DNA of 64,000 nt from Acidimicrobiales bacterium (GTDB lineage Bacteria > Actinomycetota > Acidimicrobiia > Acidimicrobiales > UBA8190). Position 1 is the stretch's first letter. The number at the start of each line of letters is the position of its first letter. The translations under genes and the position numbers were made by a program. The DNA lies in contig DATKSK010000042.1 of the NCBI GenBank assembly GCA_035531755.1, positions 1-64,000 on the forward strand, given 5' to 3'. The notes beneath the pieces are model-generated. The model ran no database searches and had not been told where the DNA came from. It worked only from the letters and a program-made list of their open reading frames with translations. Positions 8,810 through 17,225 of the stretch are shown piece by piece.

Positions 8810-8995
8810 ATGGACCGTCGCTACGAGCTCGAGAACCTGCGGCGCTCGATCGCCATGCTCCGGCCCGGCTCGGCGGCCCTCGACCGGGAGGCGGCCATGC
8901 GGCTGCTGGCCGAGCTCCAGGAACTGGAGCGCCGCCTCCACGCCATGCGCGCCGGGCTGGAGCGTCTCCTCGAACAGGATCGCGATCGGGATTAG
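8810..8995 (+). CDS. Small coiled-coil protein of unknown function
   Basis: 61 residues, strongly charged, with heptad-like leucines from residue 7 to 54 (LENLRRSIAML...LLAELQELERRLHAMRAGLERLL), so probably one long helix or a coiled coil. No family recognised. The -10 box directly upstream supports expression. It precedes the glycoside-hydrolase-like lipoprotein gene by 35 bp. Confidence 0.5.
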   Translation: MDRRYELENLRRSIAMLRPGSAALDREAAMRLLAELQELERRLHAMRAGLERLLEQDRDRD

Positions 8996-8998
8996 CCT
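8993..8998 (+). promoter_or_regulatory. -10 box for the lipoprotein gene
   Basis: TAGCCT overlaps the stop of the preceding small gene and lies 32 bases before ATG 9031; the leader contains GGGGGGAG as ribosome binding site. Confidence 0.35.
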
Positions 8999-9030
8999 GG
9001 GCAACGGTCAACTCTGGGGGGAGTCGCCGG

Positions 9031-9909
9031 ATGCGCAGGGGGGGGTTCGGGGCCGCACTGCTCGTGCTGGCCCTGTCGTCGATCGCGGGCTGCACACTCA
9101 CCACGCACTCGGGGTCGAGCGCGCTGGGGTTCTTCGTGTCGTCGCAGCAGCCCTCGGGCGTCCGCTCCCTGGCCAACACCCTCGGCGTCCAGGTCCAGGG
9201 CATCTCCGCGTACACCGACGGGACGTCGTGGTCCTCGATCGGCAGCTACCAGCCGCCCGCGACCACGCTGCGCCTGTACCTGGGTGTCAGCATGTCCCCG
9301 GACAACGGCGCCCCGTCCCAGACGCCTGCCCACCTCGCCGTGTACCAGCGGCTGGCGCAGTCCCTCGTGAACGGCGGCCAGCCGTACGCCATCATCCGGA
9401 TCGGGTGGGAGTGGAACACCACCTTCTTCTCGTGGGGGGAGCAGAACACCACCCCAGCGCAGTACGTGACGGCCTTCGACGACATCGTCTCCACCATGCG
9501 CAGTGTGCCCGGGCAGCAGTTCCGGTTCGACTGGTGCGCGGGCTCGGGCAACACGCCGACGAACGGCTCCTACGCGGACTCGTACCCCGGGGACCAGTAC
9601 GTCGACTACATCGGCACGGACCAGTACGACAATCCCGTCACGAGCTGGAACGACAACCTCACCATGGTGGGCGGCCTGGCATACACGGTGAGCTTCGCCG
9701 TGGCCCACGGAAAGGTCGTCAGCATCCCCGAATGGGGCCTGAACGGAACCGACGACCCGACATTCGTCGACCTGATGCACTCGTTCATCGCCGATCCCGC
9801 CAACCAGGTGGGCTACAGCTCGTACTTCTCCGACAACGCCGGCGTCGATTCCGACATCACCCAATTCCCCAACGCAGAGGCCGCGTTCACCCGGGACTTC
9901 GCCGGGTAG
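9031..9909 (+). CDS. Secreted lipoprotein, GH26-like glycoside hydrolase
   Basis: 292 residues. The first 21 form a lipoprotein signal ending in the lipobox IAGC, so the mature protein would be anchored through Cys21. The rest resembles the (beta/alpha)8 fold of GH26 beta-mannanase-type enzymes: IIRIGWEWN carries a likely acid/base Glu127 and VVSIPEWGLNG the likely nucleophile Glu234. Such enzymes cleave beta-linked mannans or related glycans outside the cell. ATG 9031 is preceded by GGGGGGAG. Confidence 0.75.
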   Translation: MRRGGFGAALLVLALSSIAGCTLTTHSGSSALGFFVSSQQPSGVRSLANTLGVQVQGISAYTDGTSWSSIGSYQPPATTLRLYLGVSMSPDNGAPSQTPAHLAVYQRLAQSLVNGGQPYAIIRIGWEWNTTFFSWGEQNTTPAQYVTAFDDIVSTMRSVPGQQFRFDWCAGSGNTPTNGSYADSYPGDQYVDYIGTDQYDNPVTSWNDNLTMVGGLAYTVSFAVAHGKVVSIPEWGLNGTDDPTFVDLMHSFIADPANQVGYSSYFSDNAGVDSDITQFPNAEAAFTRDFAG

Positions 9910-10005
9910 GACCGGTCGCGGGGCTCGTGCCGACGGACCGGGCCCCGTCAGCTGGACTGGGCCTCGACGGCTGGCCGTGACACGAGCGCAGTGGGGCGAC
10001 GGGCC

Positions 10006-10055
10006 GACCGGAGGGGCGACCGGAGGGCGACCGGAGGGCGACCGGAGGGCGACCG
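10006..10055 (+). repeat. Short tandem repeat, 11-bp unit
   Basis: GACCGGAGGGC is repeated four to five times head to tail (first copy one base longer), just upstream of the PPOX gene. No function can be assigned; copies contain GGAGGG but are too far from the start codon to act as its ribosome binding site. Confidence 0.85.
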
Positions 10056-10075
10056 GCCGTGGGGCATCATGGGCC

Positions 10076-10795
10076 ATGACCCAGAGCAGCCCGCTGCGCG
10101 AATCGCCGCGCACGACCCTGCGCCGAAAGCGCGAGCGGGGCACCCATGAACGGGGCGCCATCGACGCCATCCTCGACGAAGGGCTCGTGTGCCACGTGGG
10201 CTTCGCGGACGGAGAGTCGTTGTTCGTGCAACCGACCGCCTACGCCCGCATCGGCGACGACCTCTACTTCCACGGGGCGCCGGCCAACCGCATGCTGCGC
10301 GCCCTGGCGGCCGGCGCCCCCGCCTGCGTGACCGTGACGCTCCTGGACGGCCTGGTGCTGGCCCGCTCGGCCTTCCACCACTCCATGAACTACCGGTCCG
10401 TCATGCTCCTCGGGACGGCGGAGCGCGTCGACGACGACGAGGGCAAGCGGGCCGCCATGTCCGCCCTGCTCGACCACGTCGCCGCCGGCCGGAGCACCGA
10501 CACCCGCCCACCCAGCGCCCAGGAGCTGCGGGCGACGCTCGTGGTGCGCTTCCCGATCGACGAGGGCTCCGCCAAGGTGCGGCAAGGAGGGCCCATCGAG
10601 GAGCCCGAGGACCTCGGCCTGCCCGTGTGGGCGGGGCAGATCCCGCTCGAGATGGTGGCGGGTGCGGCGATCCCGGACGACGGGCTGGCGCCCGGGGTGG
10701 AGCCGCCGGCGTACGTGCGCGGGTATCCCTCCCGCCGGCGGTCGGCCGCCGGCGGGAACGGCGACGCGCCGGTCAGTCCGACAGCTGGCTCATGA
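10076..10795 (+). CDS. Pyridoxamine 5'-phosphate oxidase-family (Nim-like) flavoprotein
   Basis: 239 residues with the split-barrel flavin-binding signature: RKRERGTHERGAIDAILDEG, then VCHVGFADG, PTAYARIGDDLYFHGAPANRML, and HHSMNYRSVMLLGTAERVDDD. Members bind FMN or F420 and reduce small substrates; some are nitroimidazole reductases. ATG 10076 is chosen because the similarity begins a few residues later; an upstream frame through the tandem repeat reads as low-complexity. The 3' end overlaps the convergent NTF2-like gene by 23 bp. Confidence 0.82.
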   Translation: MTQSSPLRESPRTTLRRKRERGTHERGAIDAILDEGLVCHVGFADGESLFVQPTAYARIGDDLYFHGAPANRMLRALAAGAPACVTVTLLDGLVLARSAFHHSMNYRSVMLLGTAERVDDDEGKRAAMSALLDHVAAGRSTDTRPPSAQELRATLVVRFPIDEGSAKVRQGGPIEEPEDLGLPVWAGQIPLEMVAGAAIPDDGLAPGVEPPAYVRGYPSRRRSAAGGNGDAPVSPTAGS

Positions 10796-11144
10796 ACTGG
10801 TTGAGGTCGAAGTAGTCCCGCCATGCCTTGATGCGCCCACCCTCCACCTCGAAGGTGCCCATGACCGGGAGGCTCACCGTGCGTTCCGGGGACACGAAGC
10901 GGTCGACGCGCTCGGTGAGCACCACGTCGCCGTCCGCCACGATGTGGCGCACGTCGAATTCGACGCGGTCCCACCCCGCGGTGAACCCCACGATCATGGC
11001 GCGGATGTCCTCCGTGCCCACGAGCGGGTCCACCGGGATGTTGTGGTACTCCGCGTCGTCGTGGAAGTACCCCATGATCTGGTCGATGTCGAGCGTGGAC
11101 CATGCGGCACAGAAGCTCGTGACGACGTCGATCGGTGCGGTCAC
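10773..11144 (-). CDS. NTF2-like protein, limonene-epoxide hydrolase type
   Basis: 123 residues of the cone-shaped NTF2/SnoaL fold. Family cues are FCAAWSTLDIDQIMGYFHDDAEYHNIPVDPLVG and the later DRVEFDVRHIVADGDVVLTERVDRF and WRDYFDLNQF, close to limonene-1,2-epoxide hydrolase, where Asp-Arg-Asp acts on epoxides. Activity is inferred only from family. Start is GTG 11144 with GGGGAGG 6 bases upstream. A TACGGT -10 box (11209-11214, minus strand) lies 64 bases upstream. Confidence 0.75.
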   Translation of the reverse strand: MTAPIDVVTSFCAAWSTLDIDQIMGYFHDDAEYHNIPVDPLVGTEDIRAMIVGFTAGWDRVEFDVRHIVADGDVVLTERVDRFVSPERTVSLPVMGTFEVEGGRIKAWRDYFDLNQFMSQLSD

Positions 11145-11261
11145 GGTTGGCCTCCCCGGTCAGGCGGTGGTGGTCGTCGTGCGGGCACTGCGACCTTGTC
11201 GCCCCCGGACCGTAGTCGGGTCCCACCCGGTCGGCCACGATCGATCCGGCGCTCGGTCCTG

Positions 11262-11987
11262 ATGGACGCCGGCCCGGTGAGCCGCGGGCGCGCCCCCCGG
11301 GCCCGGCCGGGGCGCCGCCGGGTCGGTGGGCCCGGGCGTCGCCGGGGGTTCCGTGCGGGCGCGGCGGCCAGTGCGATGGCCCTCGTCGCTCTGGGCGCGT
11401 GCGGTGCACCTGCCCATGACCCGACGACGCGTCCCGAGACCACCACCCCGGCCCGAACGACGCCCCCGGTGGCGCTCCCACCGGGTGGTCACCTCCCCCC
11501 AGCCGCCCTCGACCAGCTGGCGCCCTTCGCCCGAGACCGGGCGGCGGCGGCCGCGCTCGCCGCCATGACCACCCGGGCGACACCCTCGGCCCCCGGGGCC
11601 GACGGCCTCACCCTCTTCCTGTTCCACGGCGTGGCGCTGGCGCCCGATCCCTCGGGGGCCGCCGACGCCGGCACCGAGTCCGTCCCCGTCGGCACCAAGG
11701 TCCAGGTCGACGATCCCGTCGACTACATCGATCCCTCGGGACGGCGCTGGTACGCCTTCCAGCTCGCGAACGGCCGCGACCCGGGGGCCGTCTACTGGCT
11801 GGACATGACGGCGCTGCAGCGCCGGCAACAGGCGACGCCCGGCCGGATCCTGTTCAGCCGGGTGGTCGGCGATCGCAGCGGCGTGCCCCCGACCGTCCCG
11901 AGCGCCTACAACGGCGTCTCCTTCGTCGACACGGCCGGTCACAGCCTCCCCGTCGGGGCGGCCGTGATCGTCTCCCTCAACCCCTGA
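11262..11987 (+). CDS. Putative lipoprotein of unknown function
   Basis: 241 residues. An arginine-rich N-terminus (1-34) leads into a hydrophobic stretch ending at LGAC, a plausible lipobox, then a Thr/Pro-rich linker. The body has two small beta-rich segments, including VPVGTKVQVDDPVDYIDPSGRRWYAFQLANG. No family recognised. ATG 11262 is chosen to include the positive region; ATG 11376 is a shorter alternative. No clear ribosome binding site. Confidence 0.6.
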   Translation: MDAGPVSRGRAPRARPGRRRVGGPGRRRGFRAGAAASAMALVALGACGAPAHDPTTRPETTTPARTTPPVALPPGGHLPPAALDQLAPFARDRAAAAALAAMTTRATPSAPGADGLTLFLFHGVALAPDPSGAADAGTESVPVGTKVQVDDPVDYIDPSGRRWYAFQLANGRDPGAVYWLDMTALQRRQQATPGRILFSRVVGDRSGVPPTVPSAYNGVSFVDTAGHSLPVGAAVIVSLNP

Positions 11988-12075
11988 CATCGTCACCCAC
12001 GCGGGGCGCGAGCCGACGCCCCGGCGGTGCTGATCGACCTCGTCCACCGGGCGATCGGGCCGGCGGGCCCCGGAC

Positions 12076-13014
12076 TCACCGCAGGCCCGGGAGGTCGTGC
12101 ACTTCGAGCGCGGCCGGCACGGGGCGCAGCCCGGCCTCGTCCTCGTGGGTGGCGCCCTGCACGAGCTGGCTGCGACTGAGTGCCACCACGCCCGCCACCA
12201 GCGCGCCCAATGCGGCGGCCTCGATGACCACCGCGAAGGGCTCGAGCTGCATGTGCTCCTTGAAGATGAACAACCCGAGCAGGCTGGCGACGAGCGGGTC
12301 GACGATGGTGAACCCGGGCTGCGAGGCCGCCAGCGGCCCCGCCTGGAAGGCATGGGCGGAAAGGATCATCGACCCCGCGCCGACGGCCACGAGCACGTAG
12401 GGCGACCAGGTGAGGAAGATCGAGAACCCGCTCCCCGTGTGCGCGCTGAGCTCCTTGATGACAGCTGCGACGAAACCCCACGAGATCCCCGTGGCCACAC
12501 CGAGCGTGGCCGCCTTGCGCGCCGGTGAGGCCGGGGCGCCACGTCGCAACGGCGCGAAGGCGACGGCCGTGGTGATGATCGTCAGGCCGATCGCCGAGAT
12601 CCCCGCGAACCACCACGACGACGCCTGCGCGTGGAGGTGCCCGCCCGACGGGCTGGCGGTGAACAGGAACACACCCAGGCCGGCGGCCATGGCACCGGCA
12701 GCCAGCCAGTCGTGGCGCGCCACCCGGCGCGTGCCGATGAGCGCCATGTAGGCGAACACGAACAAGAGCTCGGTGGCCAGGATCGGCTGCACGAGGGCGA
12801 GGTCCCCGAAGTGCAGCGCCGTGACCTGGAAGACGAACCCGAGGATCATGCTGGCGATGCCGGCCAGCCAGATGGGTTGGCGCACCAGGTAGAGCAGCAG
12901 ACGGGGGCTCAGGCGCTCGCCGCCCGGGGCGGGAGCGGCGCCGAGCCGCTGGCAGACCGACGACGTGGCCGTGCAGAAGCTCGCGGCCAGGGCGAGGATG
13001 ACCGCCCGCGCCAT
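12076..13014 (-). CDS. DMT-superfamily (EamA/NIPA-like) membrane transporter
   Basis: 312 residues with about nine to ten hydrophobic helices, for example ILALAASFCTATSSVCQRLG, WLAGIASMILGFVFQVTALHFGDLALVQPILATELLFVFAYMAL and AALGALVAGVVAL. The pattern ALHFGDLALVQPIL and FTIVDPLVASLLGLFIFKE is typical of the drug/metabolite or NIPA-type magnesium transporter family. Substrate cannot be told. ATG 13014 has GGAGAG about 7 bases upstream; upstream in-frame sequence is non-hydrophobic and Arg/Pro-rich. Confidence 0.8.
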   Translation of the reverse strand: MARAVILALAASFCTATSSVCQRLGAAPAPGGERLSPRLLLYLVRQPIWLAGIASMILGFVFQVTALHFGDLALVQPILATELLFVFAYMALIGTRRVARHDWLAAGAMAAGLGVFLFTASPSGGHLHAQASSWWFAGISAIGLTIITTAVAFAPLRRGAPASPARKAATLGVATGISWGFVAAVIKELSAHTGSGFSIFLTWSPYVLVAVGAGSMILSAHAFQAGPLAASQPGFTIVDPLVASLLGLFIFKEHMQLEPFAVVIEAAALGALVAGVVALSRSQLVQGATHEDEAGLRPVPAALEVHDLPGLR

Positions 13015-13069
13015 CAGCCCGCTCTCCGAGGTTGCATCGCCGATCCCGTCACGTTCGCACTCCGGGTAG

Positions 13070-13075
13070 ATGCTA
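13070..13075 (-). promoter_or_regulatory. Possible -10 box of the DMT transporter gene
   Basis: TAGCAT on the minus strand, 55 bases before ATG 13014. No good -35 is seen. The rest of 13076-13398 holds no gene I can support. Confidence 0.3.
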
Positions 13076-13300
13076 TTGGCTCCCGGTGGGCCGCCGGCCC
13101 ACGGTCGGGATCGGCGCGTGGCGCCGCGGCGCGTCGGCGGGCGTGGCCGCGCCCGACGTCCCGCCCCGGGGTCGGGAGGGGCCCCGGGCCGGGCCGCGCC
13201 ACCACCTGACCCGTACCGGGCAACTCCTCGCGTAGAGGCGAGTCCTTCGCCCCGCGGGGCCGCGACGTCCGGCCCTGGTCGCCTCCCCACCCCAGCCCGC

Positions 13301-13319
13301 CTTGTCGAGTGGTGACAAG
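13301..13319. promoter_or_regulatory. Inverted repeat CTTGTC-N7-GACAAG
   Basis: A perfect 6-bp inverted repeat with a 7-base loop, 80 bp after the HD-GYP gene stop. It could be a terminator or an operator. A related CTTGT-N7-ACAAG repeat lies upstream of the same operon at 16643-16659. Confidence 0.35.
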
Positions 13320-13398
13320 ATCACGAAGCGTGGCCTTTCGGACCACCGCACCACGGCCGACCGGCTGCCCTCGAACGCCGACGCCGCCATGCAGCCGC

Positions 13399-14463
13399 TC
13401 AGGTGTCCGGGAACATCTCCAGGACGGCAACCGCCTCGCCGGCGTGATCCAGGAAGAGGTCGAGCACGTCGGGATCGAAGCTGGTGGCTCGAGCTGATCG
13501 CATGATATCGAGCGCCTCGTCGACCGGGAGCGCCGGCTTGTACACGCGACGGCTCACAAGGGCGTCGAACACGTCGGCCACGGCCGCGATGCGGCCCTCG
13601 AGCGCGATCTCCTCTCCGGCGAGCCCCCGGGGATAGCCGCTGCCGTCCCAACGCTCGTGATGGGTGTGGGCGATCACCGCCGCCATCACCATCAGGGGTT
13701 GGTCCGACTTGTCCAGGATCTCGAATCCCAACTCGGCGTGCTGCTTGATGACGTCGAACTCCTCCGGCGTCACCCGCCCGGGTTTCAGGAGGATGCTGTC
13801 GGGAACGCCCACCTTGCCGACGTCGTGCATGGCGGCGGCGAGCCGGATCGACGCACACTGCTCGTCCCCCAACCCGCACAACCCGCCGAGCAGCTCGGCG
13901 TACTGGCTCATGCGCTCGATGTGCTGGCCCGTCTCGAAGTCACGGCCCTCGATGGCCCGGGCCAGGGCCTTGATGGTGTCCTCGCTCGTCCGACGGAGGC
14001 TCGTCTCGCTGTCCTCGAGACGGTGCACGGTCTCGCCGAGGGCCTGCGTGCGCTCCACCACCATCTGCTCGAGCTGAACCCGGTAGGTGTCGTTCTCGGT
14101 CTCGACGCGGGCGCGCAACAGTGCGTTGGCCACCGCGATCACCACCTGGTTCACCTCGAACGGCTTGGTCACGTACCCGTAGGCCCCGAGCCCCAGGGCG
14201 ATGGTGGCGAACCCCGGGTCGGTCACGCCCGAGACCATCACGATGGGCAGCCACGGAAACTGGGCGCGCACGTAGCGCAAGAGCGCCACGCCGTGCTCGT
14301 CGGGCATCATCACATCGCACAGGACCAGCTCGTAGTGATTGATCCTCAGGGCGTGGCGGGCTTCTTCGACCGTCGACACCGTGTCGCAGCCGTAGCCGTG
14401 CCGGGCGAGCATGCGAACCAGGGCCCGGCGGACGGCGTCCTCGTCGTCGACGACCAGGATCAT
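13399..14463 (-). CDS. Response regulator with HD-GYP c-di-GMP phosphodiesterase domain
   Basis: 354 residues. Receiver domain 1-118 with Asp6/Asp7, phosphoacceptor Asp50 (LVLCDVMMPDEHG) and Lys100 (VTKPF). A coiled-coil linker runs 120-160. The HD-GYP domain follows: His181 (GQHIERM), HD at 213-214 (MHDVGKVGVPD) and GYP at 276-278 (WDGSGYP). HD-GYP proteins hydrolyse cyclic di-GMP, so phosphorylation probably tunes c-di-GMP turnover. It lies 18 bp downstream of the hybrid kinase gene, its likely partner. Starts at ATG 14463. Confidence 0.92.
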   Translation of the reverse strand: MILVVDDEDAVRRALVRMLARHGYGCDTVSTVEEARHALRINHYELVLCDVMMPDEHGVALLRYVRAQFPWLPIVMVSGVTDPGFATIALGLGAYGYVTKPFEVNQVVIAVANALLRARVETENDTYRVQLEQMVVERTQALGETVHRLEDSETSLRRTSEDTIKALARAIEGRDFETGQHIERMSQYAELLGGLCGLGDEQCASIRLAAAMHDVGKVGVPDSILLKPGRVTPEEFDVIKQHAELGFEILDKSDQPLMVMAAVIAHTHHERWDGSGYPRGLAGEEIALEGRIAAVADVFDALVSRRVYKPALPVDEALDIMRSARATSFDPDVLDLFLDHAGEAVAVLEMFPDT

Positions 14464-14481
14464 GCGGCGAACCCGCGACGA

Positions 14482-16473
14482 TCAATCACCGAGCACTGCC
14501 CGGATCTTGACCAGGAGCGCGGCCTCTGTGAACGGCTTGCTGATGAGTGCGACACCCCTCTCCAACGTTCCTCGGGCGGAGAGCACGGACTGGGCGTATC
14601 CGGACATGAAGATCACGCGCACATCCGGATCGGCCGCTGTGATCTGCTCTGCCATCTCGTTGCCCAGCATGTGCGGCATCACGACATCGGTGACCAGCAG
14701 GTCGATCTCACCCTGGTGCGCGGATGCAGCCGCAATGGCGTCCGCGCTGCAGCTCGCCGACATGACGCGATACCCGTGGCGCGTGAGAATGCGCACGGTG
14801 AGGGCGCGCATGGCGTCCTCGTCCTCGACGACGAGCACCGTCACGCCCTTGGTGTCCTTGCTTTCTTCCTCGACCTCCTCCTCGATCCCGACCTGCTCGG
14901 CTGACACGTCGGTGAGCGGGAGCAGCACGCTGACGGTCGTGCCGAATCCGGGCTCCGAGTAGATCTGGATGTCCCCGCCCGCCTGGTTCACGATGCCGTA
15001 CACGGTGGCCAGACCCAAACCCGTTCCGACGCCCGCCGACTTCGTCGTGAAGAACGGCTCGAAGGCGCGCTCGACGATCGTGCGCTCCATGCCGATGCCC
15101 GTATCGCTCACCCGTAGGCGCACATGGGGCCCGACCGATCCCTCGCGGCGTTGCGAGGCGTGCGCCTCATCGATGACCACGTTCTCGGTATCGATGGTCA
15201 GCGTCCCCCCACCGGGCATGGCGTCGCGGGCGTTCAGCGCAAGGTTGACGAGCACCTGCTCGAGCTGCCCGGGGTCGGCCATCACGTCGCCGAGGTCGGG
15301 CGCGAGCGCGATGCGCACTTCCACGTCCTCGCCGACAGCCGTACGCAGCAGCTGTTCGACGCCGCGCACGACGTCGCCGAGGTCGACGACCTCGGGGTGG
15401 ACGACGTCGCGGCCGCCGACCGCCAGGAGCTGGCGGGTGATCAGGGCGCCACGTTCCGCCGCCCGGTACGCCTCGTCGAGGTCGTCGGCCACCAGGCGCC
15501 ATCGGGGGTCGGCGCCGGCGGCCGTCTCCTCGGCGACCGCCTTCGCCACCTCCTCGGCCGCGAAAGCGGTGTAGTTGAGGATGATGCCCAGCAGGTTGTT
15601 GAAGTCATGGGCGACGCCGCCGGCAAGCTGGCCCAAGCTCTCGAGCCGTCGGGACCGGTGCATCTGGCCGTCGAATCGCTCCTCGGCGGCCGCGGCCCTG
15701 AGCCGGCTGCGTTCCTCTTCGGCCTCGATCCAAGCCGATGCGTCGCGGATGGCGGCCGAGACGAGCATGCCCCGGTCGGTGGCGAACGTCCCGCTCAAAC
15801 TGACGTCAGCGGCGAACTCGGTGCCGTCGGCACGTCGGGCCCACAATTGGCGCCCCTCCCCCATGAGCCGCGCGCTGGGGCTCTCGAAATACGTGGCCCG
15901 GTGTCGGGAGTGGCCGACGCGGTGTTCATCGGGAACGAGCATCTCCACGGGCGCACCCACCAGCTCATCGTGTTCGTAGCGGAAGAGCCGGACCGCCTTG
16001 TCGTTGACGAATTCGATGCGCCCGTCCCCGCCGACGCACACCATGGCGTCGGGAGCCGCCTCGAGAACGCCGCGGAACATCGATCTGGCCCTGTGCCGGT
16101 CGGTGTCGTCGCGGTGCACGGTCACGACCCCGACGATCTCGCCGGACGGGTCCACCACCGCGCAATGCGACAGGAGGACCGGCACGGGCGAGCCGTCCTT
16201 GCGCACGCGCACGGTCTCGTACGGCAGGACCCGCTCCCCGCGCGTGATCATGGCGAGCACGTCGTTCTCTCGCGACCGGTCCCCCGACGGGCACAGCATG
16301 TCGATCGGCTTGCCGAGAACCTCCGAGGACTCGTATCGGTACAACGCTGCGGCGCTCAGGTTCCACACCACGATGGTCCCGTGCGTCGACGTCCCGATGA
16401 CGGCGTCGAAGGACGAATCGATGATCGGTGTCAACCACGCCTGGGTGTCGAGAAACGCCCCGATCTCGGTCAC
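14482..16473 (-). CDS. Hybrid sensor histidine kinase (PAS-PAS-HisKA-HATPase-REC)
   Basis: About 663 residues, cytoplasmic (no membrane segment). PAS domain 1 near 12-125 (IIDSSFDAVIGTSTHGTIVVWN), PAS 2 near 140-250 (LEAAPDAMVCVGGDGRIEFVND). HisKA has His289 in GGVAHDFNNLLG; the ATPase domain has NLALNARDAM (N box), DTGIGM (G1) and GTGLGLATV (G2). A C-terminal receiver carries Asp596 (TDVVMP). The HDFNN type suggests NtrB-like kinases. The start is uncertain: GTG 16473 lies just before the first PAS; open frame extends to GTG 16611 but that leader is Arg/Gly-rich. Signal unknown. Confidence 0.88.
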   Translation of the reverse strand: MTEIGAFLDTQAWLTPIIDSSFDAVIGTSTHGTIVVWNLSAAALYRYESSEVLGKPIDMLCPSGDRSRENDVLAMITRGERVLPYETVRVRKDGSPVPVLLSHCAVVDPSGEIVGVVTVHRDDTDRHRARSMFRGVLEAAPDAMVCVGGDGRIEFVNDKAVRLFRYEHDELVGAPVEMLVPDEHRVGHSRHRATYFESPSARLMGEGRQLWARRADGTEFAADVSLSGTFATDRGMLVSAAIRDASAWIEAEEERSRLRAAAAEERFDGQMHRSRRLESLGQLAGGVAHDFNNLLGIILNYTAFAAEEVAKAVAEETAAGADPRWRLVADDLDEAYRAAERGALITRQLLAVGGRDVVHPEVVDLGDVVRGVEQLLRTAVGEDVEVRIALAPDLGDVMADPGQLEQVLVNLALNARDAMPGGGTLTIDTENVVIDEAHASQRREGSVGPHVRLRVSDTGIGMERTIVERAFEPFFTTKSAGVGTGLGLATVYGIVNQAGGDIQIYSEPGFGTTVSVLLPLTDVSAEQVGIEEEVEEESKDTKGVTVLVVEDEDAMRALTVRILTRHGYRVMSASCSADAIAAASAHQGEIDLLVTDVVMPHMLGNEMAEQITAADPDVRVIFMSGYAQSVLSARGTLERGVALISKPFTEAALLVKIRAVLGD

Positions 16474-16642
16474 GGTGCCGGCCGAGGTGTCAGCCCACTC
16501 GCCGGCCGGCACAACGGCTCGAAGGCCACGCAGTCCGGAGCCGCCACGCTTTCGCGCGTGGCGGCCGACGACCCGGAAAGGCCCTGGTCGGCCTCCTCGC
16601 CCACTCCCCACCCCTCAGGACACTCAGTGCCCCTCCACGAGT

Positions 16643-16659
16643 CTTGTTGGCCCCACAAG
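16643..16659. promoter_or_regulatory. Inverted repeat CTTGT-N7-ACAAG upstream of the kinase operon
   Basis: Lies 170 bp upstream of the kinase start and 105 bp beyond the USP stop at 16764. Could be an operator or the terminator of the ATPase operon. Nothing else in 16474-16763 is supported. Confidence 0.25.
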
Positions 16660-16763
16660 GAATAGCAAGGGGTCTGACCAGGGCATCTCACTGCAGGTGG
16701 CGACCCGACCATCGTGAGAGCACCCGTTGGGGACGACCGGCGGCGGCGCCGGACGGCGGCGGG

Positions 16764-17225
16764 TCAGGCCTGGCGGTCGGCGACCGGCGGCGAGGGGACC
16801 ACGAGCACCGGGCACGGTGCGAACTCCAGCACGTGCTCGGTCTCGCTCCCGACGTAGGGTGAGCGGACGCCCCGGCGGTCCGACACCGCCATCACGACCA
16901 GGTCGGCCGGCCACGCCCGCGCCTCCTCCACGATGCGCCGCGCCGGCGGCCCGGCCCGCACCACCGACGTCACGGCGTCGGCTCGCACGCCCGCCATCTG
17001 CACCTGGCGGACGACGTGGGCCAGGAGTTGCTCCGCCTCGCGGTGGCGCCGGGCCCCGGTGCCGGGACCGGTGACGTCCTCGATCGCCTGCTCGACGCCA
17101 TGGTCCCCCACCACGGTCAGGACCCTGACGGCCGCCCCCCATCCGGCGGCCAGCGGAGCCGCCCGGCGTGCGGCCTGCAGGCTCTCGTGCGAGTCGTCGA
17201 CGGCCATGAGCACGCGGGCGATCAC
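16764..17225 (-). CDS. Universal stress protein, last gene of the V/A-ATPase operon
   Basis: 153 residues of the UspA fold: VIARVLMAVDDSHESLQAARRAAPLA at the N-terminus, then PADLVVMAVSDRRGVRSPYVGSETEHVLEFAPCPVLVVP. The usual ATP loop GxxGxxxxxxxxGS appears changed to SDRRGVRSPYVGSETE, so ATP binding is uncertain. GTG 17225 overlaps the stop of the subunit D gene (GTGA), so it is translated together with the ATPase. That coupling suggests a stress protein that works with or is dosed with the pump. Confidence 0.85.
   Translation of the reverse strand: MIARVLMAVDDSHESLQAARRAAPLAAGWGAAVRVLTVVGDHGVEQAIEDVTGPGTGARRHREAEQLLAHVVRQVQMAGVRADAVTSVVRAGPPARRIVEEARAWPADLVVMAVSDRRGVRSPYVGSETEHVLEFAPCPVLVVPSPPVADRQA

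Noticed and set aside
13331-13344. Possible DosR-like site TGGCCTTTCGGACC
   Set aside because: Lies over 300 bp from the nearest start and matches only about two thirds of the motif.
16571-16584. Possible DosR-like site before the kinase operon (GGGCCTTTCCGGGT on the minus strand)
   Set aside because: Too few matches to the motif and no symmetry in the second half.
15124-16665. A 513-residue plus-strand frame opposite the sensor kinase
   Set aside because: Antisense shadow caused by high GC content; the opposite strand has PAS, HisKA and receiver motifs.
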